This document shows positions 1 through 5,179 of a stretch of DNA of 6,461 nt, piece after piece. The position numbers and the translations under genes are program-made. This DNA is from Anaerolineae bacterium (lineage in GTDB: Bacteria > Chloroflexota > Anaerolineae > JAAYZQ01): assembly GCA_016926595.1 (NCBI GenBank), contig JAFGOG010000017.1, positions 1 through 6,461 of the forward strand, read 5' to 3'. Each line of letters starts with the position of its first letter. The first letter of the stretch is position 1. The notes under the pieces were generated by a model. The model saw only the letters and a program-made list of their open reading frames with translations. It searched no databases and was not told the DNA's origin.

Positions 1-3
1 CTT

Positions 4-1155
4 CTACGCCACCTCCCGCCGCACCGTCAGCACGCCCAGGCCGGTGATGATCAGGGCGATGGCCAGCAGGATCAGCAGGTTGGGCCAGATGTCGGCCAGG
101 CCCAGACCCTTGAGCATGACGTCGCGCAGGGCGCGGTTAGCGTAGGTCAACGGCATGACGTAGGCGAACGGCTGGAGGTAGTTGGGCATCTCCTCCACCG
201 CCCAGATCAGCCCGCCCAGCAGCGCCTGGGGGATGATGACCAGCGGGATGAACTGCACCACCTGGAACTCGTTGCGGGCAAAGGTCGAGGCCAGGATGCC
301 CAGGCTGACGCCGACGATGGCCAGCAGGCCGACGATGAGGAAGAGCAGCCACAGGCTGCCCAGGTAGTGGATCTGGATCACCCCCACGGTGAACAGGACG
401 ATGACCGCCGACTGGATCAGGGCAAACAGGCTCAGCCCGAGGATGTAGCCGACCACGATCTCCAGCCTGCTGGCCGGGGTGGCCAACAGGCGCTCCATTG
501 TCCCCTGCGACCGCTCGCGCAGGAAGGAGACGCAGGTCAGTAAAAAGACGAGAAAGAAAACCAGGAAGGCGATGTAGGCCGGGGCCACAAAGTCCATTGT
601 GTCGAACGACTCGCCGGCGTACAGGTAGCTGGCCTGGAGGGTGACCGGCAGCTTGGCCTCACCGCCAGCCTGGCCCTGGGCGGAGAGCATCTGTCCGGCC
701 AGGGCCTTCATCGCCGCCTCGGTGACGCGAGCGCCGATCTGCTGGCTGCGGGAGGGGTTGGAGCCTTCCAGCCGCAGGTCGATGGCCGCCTGGCGGTTCT
801 GGTAAAAGCCAGCGGTAAAGTCGGCCGGGAAGAGGACTACCGCCTGGACCGCGCCGTCGCGCAGCCGGGCGTCGATCTCGTCGCGGGCCAGGGTGACGAG
901 GGTAAAAACTTCGCCGGCCTGCAGCTCGTCGACGATGAGCTGGCCGATGGCCATTTTGCCGACCACCGGCACCGCCATCCCCTTGTCTTCGTTGACCACG
1001 CCCAGGGGGATGGTCGCCGCCTCGGCGCGGAACAGGATGGCGCCCAGGGTGATGAGGAGGATCGGCATCACAAAGACCAGGGCCACCGTCCGCCGGTCGT
1101 GCATGATCTGGCGGATCACCCGCCGGGCCAGGCTGAATATGCGTCGCGCTTTCAT
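4..1155 (-). CDS. ABC-2 type transporter permease (YhhJ/DrrB-like)
   Basis: This is the 383-residue membrane subunit of an ABC exporter, expected in the cytoplasmic membrane with the ATPase encoded just upstream. The layout is typical of the ABC2_membrane_3 family: one N-terminal membrane helix (about residues 24-43), a large extracytoplasmic domain (about 44-187), then roughly five helices (about 188-210, 232-258, 266-290, 298-319 and 355-376). The cytoplasmic segment after the second helix, RERSQGTMERLLATP near 213-227, matches the conserved coupling motif of this family (RE..GT.E.LL.TP). The ATG at 1155 has AGGAGG five bases upstream, and the gap from the ATPase stop is 18 bases, so it is the third gene of the tetR-ATPase-permease operon. 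Length is normal for the family. The substrate cannot be read from sequence; drugs, lipids or other hydrophobic compounds are common for relatives under TetR control. A second permease could lie beyond the left edge. Confidence 0.93.
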   Translation of the reverse strand: MKARRIFSLARRVIRQIMHDRRTVALVFVMPILLITLGAILFRAEAATIPLGVVNEDKGMAVPVVGKMAIGQLIVDELQAGEVFTLVTLARDEIDARLRDGAVQAVVLFPADFTAGFYQNRQAAIDLRLEGSNPSRSQQIGARVTEAAMKALAGQMLSAQGQAGGEAKLPVTLQASYLYAGESFDTMDFVAPAYIAFLVFFLVFLLTCVSFLRERSQGTMERLLATPASRLEIVVGYILGLSLFALIQSAVIVLFTVGVIQIHYLGSLWLLFLIVGLLAIVGVSLGILASTFARNEFQVVQFIPLVIIPQALLGGLIWAVEEMPNYLQPFAYVMPLTYANRALRDVMLKGLGLADIWPNLLILLAIALIITGLGVLTVRREVA

Positions 1156-1173
1156 GCTCTCCTCCTTGGCCGC

Positions 1174-1896
1174 CTATCCGGCCTCGCCGGCAAAGTGCAG
1201 AAAGGCCTCTTCCAGGGTGGCCGCCCCAGCCTGGGCCCGCAGGTCAGCGGCTGAGCCTTCGGCCAGCAGCTTGCCGCTGCGGATAAAGCCCAGCCGGTCG
1301 CACCGCTCGGCCTCGTCCATGACGTGACTGGACACGATCAGGGTCACCCCGCTGTCGGCCAGCCGGCGGAAGTAGGTCCAGAAGGTGACCCGCAACTGCG
1401 GGTCGACGCCCACCGTCGGCTCGTCGAGGAACAGCAGCCGGGGGCTGTGGACCAGGGCGCAGGCCAGCGACGTGCGCTGCTTCATCCCGCCCGACAGGGT
1501 CCGCACCAGGCTGCCGGCCCGGTCCTGGAGGTCGACCAGCTCGAGCACCTCGGCGATCCGCGCCCGGATGTTGGTGGGGGGCAGGCCGCACATCTCGGCG
1601 AAAAAGCCCACGTTGTCCTTGACGGGCAGGTCGTCGTACAGGGCGCTGGCCTGGGTCATATAGCCCACCTGTGACAGGATCGCCTTGTCGGGCACGGCCT
1701 GGCCCAAGATCGCCGCCCGGCCCGAGGTCGGCTTGAGCAGGCCGATCAGCAGCCGGATCAGCGTCGTCTTGCCCGAGCCGTTGGGGCCGAGCAGGCCATA
1801 GATCTCGCCGGCCTGCACCGCCAGGTCCAGCCCGTCCACGGCGCGGATCGGGCCGAAATACTTGCATAACGCTTGGGTCTCTACCACGGTGCTCAT
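1174..1896 (-). CDS. ABC transporter ATP-binding protein (DrrA/CcmA-like)
   Basis: This 240-residue cytoplasmic ATPase powers the exporter. All motifs are intact: Walker A GPNGSGKT (37-44), Q-loop Gln82, signature LSGGMKQR (134-141), Walker B LLFLDEPT (154-161) with catalytic Glu159, and switch His191. The C-terminus TLEEAFLHFAG resembles the ending of DrrA/NatA-type subunits that pair with ABC-2 permeases. The same frame stays open upstream to about 2586, but that part lies in a shadow frame of tetR; the ABC domain begins only at MSTVVETQ, so the ATG at 1896 is chosen. It has AGGAG seven bases upstream, inside the end of tetR. Its ATG shares bases with the tetR stop (ATGA, 1893-1896), which indicates translational coupling. 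The family and role are clear; the substrate is unknown. Confidence 0.95.
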   Translation of the reverse strand: MSTVVETQALCKYFGPIRAVDGLDLAVQAGEIYGLLGPNGSGKTTLIRLLIGLLKPTSGRAAILGQAVPDKAILSQVGYMTQASALYDDLPVKDNVGFFAEMCGLPPTNIRARIAEVLELVDLQDRAGSLVRTLSGGMKQRTSLACALVHSPRLLFLDEPTVGVDPQLRVTFWTYFRRLADSGVTLIVSSHVMDEAERCDRLGFIRSGKLLAEGSAADLRAQAGAATLEEAFLHFAGEAG

Positions 1897-2525
1897 TGTT
1901 CTGCTCCTGTAAGCTGGGGATTGATCAGCGTCCCCTGCACAAAGATATCCACGAACCGTTCCGCCACCCCCTCGGGGGCCAGGCCGAGGGCCAGGGGCTC
2001 GGGGAACAGCGATTGGCCGATGTTGTAGGCGAAAAACATGCCAAAGAAGGCCTGGGCCATCACCTCGGGGTCCAGGTCGCGCACGATGCCCCGCGCTGCC
2101 TGCTGCCGCAGGTAGCCGGCCAGCAGATCGCGCAGGCGTTGGGGTACCTGGCCCATGACGTCGCGCAGCTCGGGCAGGTGATCGGCCTCGCACATCACCA
2201 TCCGGATCCCCTCGCGCCGCTGGGCCATGAACCCCTGGAAGATGCGCCCCAGGAGCTGCATGTCCTGGCGGTAATCGCCGCTGATCTGCTTGGACAGCAG
2301 GTCGGCCAGGTCGGGCAGGGCGGAGTAGTGGTCGATCACCGCCAGCAGCAGGTTCTTTTTGCTGCCAAAGTGGCGAAAGAGGGTGACCTCGTTGACGCCG
2401 GCGGCCGCGGCGATGGCCCGCGTCGTCGCCCGGGCATAGCCCTGCGCGGTCAAGACCTCGGCCGCGGCTTCGAGGATGCGCCGGTGGGTTGGATCGGCGC
2501 TTGGTTCTATAGGACCATCGTTCAT
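1893..2525 (-). CDS. TetR/AcrR-family transcriptional repressor
   Basis: This 210-residue, probably dimeric DNA-binding regulator has an N-terminal TetR helix-turn-helix at about residues 14-61, with the typical recognition-helix run VNEVTLFRHFGSKKNLL (45-61). The rest (about 70-205) is a helical ligand-binding and dimerisation domain with no specific family assigned by eye. An in-frame TTG at 2546 would add seven residues, but the ATG at 2525 has GGAGG nine bases upstream, whereas the TTG lies almost on the operator, so 2525 is preferred. The gene is first in an operon with an ABC ATPase (ATGA overlap) and ABC-2 permease. Directly upstream is a perfect palindrome overlapping the -10 element, so it most likely represses its own operon and the exporter, released by a compound the pump removes. 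The ligand is unknown. Confidence 0.94.
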   Translation of the reverse strand: MNDGPIEPSADPTHRRILEAAAEVLTAQGYARATTRAIAAAAGVNEVTLFRHFGSKKNLLLAVIDHYSALPDLADLLSKQISGDYRQDMQLLGRIFQGFMAQRREGIRMVMCEADHLPELRDVMGQVPQRLRDLLAGYLRQQAARGIVRDLDPEVMAQAFFGMFFAYNIGQSLFPEPLALGLAPEGVAERFVDIFVQGTLINPQLTGAEQ

Positions 2526-2547
2526 GGCCTGTCCCCTCCAAAACAAG

Positions 2548-2575
2548 ATGCAAGCAAGTGATTACTTGCTTGCAT
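2548..2575. promoter_or_regulatory. Palindromic operator, probable TetR binding site
   Basis: A perfect inverted repeat with two 12-base arms (ATGCAAGCAAGT and ACTTGCTTGCAT) is separated by GATT. Its right end shares two bases with the -10 element of the minus-strand promoter, and its body covers the expected transcription start. Length, symmetry and position next to tetR fit an autorepression operator. Binding by this TetR is inferred. Confidence 0.88.
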
Positions 2576-2602
2576 TGTACACCCACTTTTTGGTTTTGTC
2601 AA
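2574..2602 (-). promoter_or_regulatory. Sigma-70-type promoter of the tetR-ABC operon
   Basis: Read on the minus strand, TTGACA (2597-2602) is a perfect -35 hexamer, followed by a 17-base spacer and TACAAT (2574-2579), one base from the consensus TATAAT. The start of transcription would fall near 2567, inside the palindrome at 2548-2575, giving a leader of about 40 bases before the tetR ATG. A repressor on the palindrome would block RNA polymerase. Confidence 0.88.
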
Positions 2603-2642
2603 GGCCCCTGGGTTCAGGATTCTGACAATTTTAACCTGGGCG

Positions 2643-3143
2643 CTAGAGCTGGGTGGCGATGATGGCGACGGCCGCTATCACGCACAACAGGGCGATGATC
2701 GCCACCGCGATCGCCAACGACTTGGGCATCCCTTTGGGCCGTGCCGTGGCCTCTGTCTCAGCGATGACCGGTGGTAGGGCAGAATCTGGCACAGGAGCCA
2801 AGGGCTCCGGCTCGTACTCGTAAGAGGTGTCAACCGGCTTGGGCTCATCGCGGAAATAGGCCGGCGTCGCCGCCGCCGGCTCTTCATCGCCCAAATAGGC
2901 CGGTGCTGCTGCCGACAGGGCTTGCAGCTCGGCGGTTGTGAGCGGGCGTTTCAGCAAATACCGCTTGTCATCGCGGCCCACCTGCTGGTAGATCCACCGG
3001 TCTTTGCCCAGCCACAGCAATGCCGAAGCGCATTCTGGACATTCATACCAGATAAAGTGTTTTCCCTGTACCTCTCGCATCTGGCGGATCAGCCTGCGTG
3101 AGGTTTGGCAGATGGGGCAGCGGGACAGATCCAGCTCAAACAT
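2643..3143 (-). CDS. Zinc-ribbon protein with C-terminal membrane anchor, function unknown
   Basis: I do not recognise a named family for this 166-residue protein. Its N-terminus has two knuckles, CPIC (Cys9, Cys12) and CPEC (Cys35, Cys38), which together make a likely zinc ribbon. A short basic and aromatic region follows (about 42-66), then a low-complexity acidic and Pro/Ala-rich linker (about 75-135) with two imperfect copies of a PAYLGDEEP / PAYFRDEPKP unit. A basic patch (RPKGMPK, 135-141) precedes one hydrophobic helix (about 142-163), and only three residues remain, as in a tail-anchored protein. The ribbon should therefore face the cytoplasm. ATG at 3143 has AAGGAGG six bases upstream. 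Upstream lies a 199-base gap with an inverted repeat, and downstream is the tetR promoter; no convincing promoter or terminator of its own was found. It might sense metal or bind a partner at the membrane, but that is a guess. Confidence 0.82.
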   Translation of the reverse strand: MFELDLSRCPICQTSRRLIRQMREVQGKHFIWYECPECASALLWLGKDRWIYQQVGRDDKRYLLKRPLTTAELQALSAAAPAYLGDEEPAAATPAYFRDEPKPVDTSYEYEPEPLAPVPDSALPPVIAETEATARPKGMPKSLAIAVAIIALLCVIAAVAIIATQL

Positions 3144-3221
3144 TGGGCCCCTCCTTCCTTCACCTACGTGGTGGACAGCTTGTTGTCACTCCATATTGCA
3201 CTGGCGTTGCTACACAGGCAC

Positions 3222-3309
3222 GGAAAGGGTATTCGCATAGCCAATTATCCTAAAAAGGAACAATTAACGACTGTTCAGAAAACCGACTTGGCTATGCGAA
3301 CGCCTTTCC
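3222..3309. repeat. Imperfect inverted repeat, possible MITE or IS remnant
   Basis: The left arm (3222-3244) and right arm (3288-3309) are inverted copies. The inner 13 bases pair perfectly (TTCGCATAGCCAA with TTGGCTATGCGAA), then comes a 3-versus-2 base mismatch, then 7 more perfect pairs (GGAAAGG with CCTTTCC). The 43-base centre is AT-rich and codes for nothing obvious, with a tiny TCCT-AAAA-AGGA hairpin. Neither strand has a T-run after the stem, so it is not a standard intrinsic terminator. Long arms with a short non-coding centre fit a MITE or the fused ends of an insertion sequence, but no target-site duplication was seen. A structured RNA between the two genes is the alternative. Confidence 0.6.
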
Positions 3310-3342
3310 CCAGCGAAATCCGGCCTCTCGCTCGTATCCCTG

Positions 3343-4119
3343 CTACTCGGACGTCCACGCTCCGCGCAGCGCCCGGGGCGACACCCCACGACCCAGACCG
3401 GCCTCCTCGCCGCGTTCTTTTAGGACCAACCACAGCCCCTGCCGGCTCAGCCGGCCCCCGCGCGCGTTGAGGAACAAGGGCATCTCCGGCAGCTCCGCCT
3501 CCCGGAATTTGCCGACCAGGCGCGGCCAGCCCTCGTCCAGGTAGAGGGCCAGATCGGCTGCCACCGACTCGGGCAGGGCCACAACCTGCTCTCGACCGCG
3601 CCGGCCCCGCAAACGCACCGTGCCGCCCGCTGGCCCAAGCTCCAGGTCCTGGCGATTCAAGGTCACCACCTGGCTGGTCTTGAGCCCCACGCCAGCCACC
3701 AAGCCCATCAGCGCCCGGTCGCGCAGAGCCAGGGGCGTCTGAAGGGTAACACTGTCCAGCAACTGCTGCGCCACCTGCTGGGAAAGCTGAGACGGGGAGG
3801 GGCGCACCGGCGTGCTGGCGCCAACCTGCAAGGTTGGATCGTCGGCCAGGACCTCGGTCAACACCAGGTAATGGAAAAAAGAGCGCACGGCGGCCATCTT
3901 GCGCGCCACCGTCGCCGGAGCATACTCGCGCGATTCGATCTCGCGCAGGTACGCCAGGATGTCACCCTCAGTCACACCCGCCCACGATTGGGCAGCCGAG
4001 TTTGCTGTCAGAAAGGTCCAAAACTGGCCGAGGTCGTTGCGATAAGCCATGATCGTATTCTCACTGCTATTCTTTTTTTCCACCAACCAGGTCAGAAACG
4101 AATCGATCATCTCGCGCAT
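3343..4119 (-). CDS. Truncated Xer-like tyrosine recombinase homologue, probably catalytically inactive
   Basis: The 258-residue product has an N-terminal SAM-like core-binding domain (about 3-88: FLTWLVEKKNSSENTIMAYRNDL, then the ATVARKMAAVRSFFHYL helix) and the start of a XerC/XerD-type catalytic domain (about 110-252). The catalytic positions look wrong. The first Arg, expected in GLR.SE, is Lys147 (GLKTSQ). The beta-hairpin Lys region reads RGRRGRE (171-177). The HxLR box is Arg-Ala-Leu-Arg (249-252). The protein then stops after GAWTSE, about 40 residues short of the usual end, without the second His/Trp and the nucleophilic Tyr. No other frame downstream restores them. The ATG at 4119 is chosen for its AAGGAGG eight bases upstream; an in-frame ATG at 4143 lies at the expected transcript start. 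The good promoter and ribosome site argue for expression, perhaps as a DNA-binding protein. A decaying integrase is the alternative. Confidence 0.8.
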   Translation of the reverse strand: MREMIDSFLTWLVEKKNSSENTIMAYRNDLGQFWTFLTANSAAQSWAGVTEGDILAYLREIESREYAPATVARKMAAVRSFFHYLVLTEVLADDPTLQVGASTPVRPSPSQLSQQVAQQLLDSVTLQTPLALRDRALMGLVAGVGLKTSQVVTLNRQDLELGPAGGTVRLRGRRGREQVVALPESVAADLALYLDEGWPRLVGKFREAELPEMPLFLNARGGRLSRQGLWLVLKERGEEAGLGRGVSPRALRGAWTSE

Positions 4120-4127
4120 GTTACTAC

Positions 4128-4134
4128 CCTCCTT
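4128..4134 (-). promoter_or_regulatory. Ribosome binding site deciding the Xer-like start
   Basis: AAGGAGG on the minus strand lies eight bases before the ATG at 4119. The longer frame stays open to 4251 and contains another ATG at 4143, but that lies upstream of this site and almost at the predicted transcription start. The site therefore favours the 258-residue product. Confidence 0.8.
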
Positions 4135-4149
4135 CTTTGCCATAGACCT

Positions 4150-4178
4150 ATTATACCTCAAGTCGCCATAATGTGCAA
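4150..4178 (-). promoter_or_regulatory. Sigma-70-type promoter of the Xer-like gene
   Basis: On the minus strand TTGCAC (4173-4178) is followed by a 17-base spacer and a perfect TATAAT (4150-4155). Transcription would begin near 4143, giving a leader of about 25 bases that contains the ribosome site. It lies in the 74-base gap after the hydrolase stop, so the recombinase homologue can be expressed separately from the genes upstream. No terminator was seen after the hydrolase. Confidence 0.82.
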
Positions 4179-4193
4179 GTCTACGATAATGAG

Positions 4194-5168
4194 TTACTGC
4201 GACAGCCCGGCCAGAAAGCTGTCCACCGCCGCCAGGAACGGTTCCGGACACTCTTCGTGCGGCACGTGGCCGCAGTTGGGCGCCACCACCAGCTCGGCGC
4301 TGGGCAGCTCGCCGGCCAGGCGGATCGACTGCTCGGTGGGCACGATCCGGTCGTCGTCGCCGGTGATGACCAGCACCGGCATCTGGATCTCGTCGAGCCG
4401 CCTGTCCAGCCCCAGCGACCGGCTGGCCAGGACGACCTCGTACAGCCCCTTGTCCCAGTTCTCGGCCTGGAGCGGCCGGGTGTAGCCGTCCCAGACCTCG
4501 TCGGTGATCTTGGACGGGTCATGCCAGGCGCTGCGGCCAAACTCCAGGCCCCAATTCCGGATCGAGCGGACGAACAACGGCCCCACCCGGCGGGCCTGCG
4601 GGCTCTCCAGCAGCCAGCGCACCACGCCGGGCAACTGCTGCCCGCCGGTGTAAATGGCCGGATCGACCAGGACCAGGGCCTGTACCCGGTCCGGGTAGGT
4701 CAGCGCCGTGAGCACCGCCACCGTACCACCCGCCGAGTTGCCGACCAGGACCGCCCGGTCGATGCCCAGCTCGTCCATCAGCGCCACGGTCAGGCCGGCC
4801 TGCGCCTCGGGGCTGTACGGGCTCCGGCCCTGCCACTCGCCGGGCAGGGGCCGCTCGGTCAGGCCAAAACCGGGCCGGTCAAAGGCGACGACGGTGTGAT
4901 CCTCGGCCAGCGGCTCCATCACTTCCCGCCAGGAAAAGACGCTGGCGGCAAAGCCGTGCAGCAGCAACAGCGCCGGCTGCCCATCGCCGGCCGCCTTGTA
5001 GTGCACCTTCACCCCGTTCAGCTCGACAAACCAGCCATCCGGGTCGGCCAACTGCTCCACCGGCACAGTCCCCTCCAGGCGCGGCGCCGGGATCAACAAT
5101 GGGACGACCAGGGCGGCAACCAGCAGCACGCCGAGCAGGATAAGAACGGCTCGCAGCAGGCGCCTCAT
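4194..5168 (-). CDS. Membrane-anchored alpha/beta-fold hydrolase
   Basis: This 324-residue protein is a serine hydrolase of the alpha/beta-fold superfamily (Abhydrolase_1 type). Residues 5-26 form an N-terminal hydrophobic helix after MRR with no clear cleavage site, so the enzyme is probably anchored with its catalytic domain outside the cytoplasm. Visible motifs are the oxyanion HGF (71-73), the DRPGFG turn (97-102), the nucleophile elbow GNSAGG with Ser145, the acid Asp273 in GDDDRIVP, and His301 in CGHVPHEE. A cap region lies at about 171-240. The triad is complete. The substrate is unknown; esters, lactones and C-C or C-halogen bonds are all cleaved by relatives. ATG at 5168 has AGGAGG five bases upstream, and that site overlaps the stop of the preceding gene, so the two are probably translationally coupled. 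Confidence 0.92.
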   Translation of the reverse strand: MRRLLRAVLILLGVLLVAALVVPLLIPAPRLEGTVPVEQLADPDGWFVELNGVKVHYKAAGDGQPALLLLHGFAASVFSWREVMEPLAEDHTVVAFDRPGFGLTERPLPGEWQGRSPYSPEAQAGLTVALMDELGIDRAVLVGNSAGGTVAVLTALTYPDRVQALVLVDPAIYTGGQQLPGVVRWLLESPQARRVGPLFVRSIRNWGLEFGRSAWHDPSKITDEVWDGYTRPLQAENWDKGLYEVVLASRSLGLDRRLDEIQMPVLVITGDDDRIVPTEQSIRLAGELPSAELVVAPNCGHVPHEECPEPFLAAVDSFLAGLSQ

Positions 5169-5173
5169 GCCGC

Positions 5174-5179
5174 CCTCCT
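5174..5179 (-). promoter_or_regulatory. Hydrolase ribosome site overlapping the upstream stop codon
   Basis: AGGAGG (5174-5179) shares two bases with the TAG stop (5178-5180) of the preceding gene. Ribosomes finishing that gene end exactly on the hydrolase entry site, a typical arrangement for translational coupling. Confidence 0.8.

Noticed and set aside
1896..2561. A 221-codon plus-strand frame opposite tetR
   Set aside because: Its composition is shadow-like and it has no recognisable domain; the TetR frame on the minus strand explains the region.
1174..2586. A 470-codon frame that looks like a fusion to the ABC ATPase
   Set aside because: The part above 1896 is a shadow frame of tetR with Arg/Pro/Gly-rich sequence. 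The real ATPase starts at 1896 with its own ribosome site.
3144..3287. Promoter of the zinc-ribbon gene
   Set aside because: A GATAAT on the minus strand in the repeat centre and a GTGACA nearer the gene were seen, but neither has a partner hexamer at proper spacing.
3222..3309. Intrinsic terminator for the Xer-like gene
   Set aside because: The loop is 43 bases and no T-run follows the stem on the minus strand, so the standard pattern is missing.
3222..3309. dif-like Xer recombination site
   Set aside because: Such sites have 11-base arms around a 6-8 base centre; here the arms are 43 bases apart and their sequence does not resemble dif.
4120..4251. N-terminal extension of the Xer-like gene to 4251
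   Set aside because: The added residues overlap the hydrolase end and the promoter at 4150-4178, look unlike Xer proteins, and the ribosome site supports 4119.
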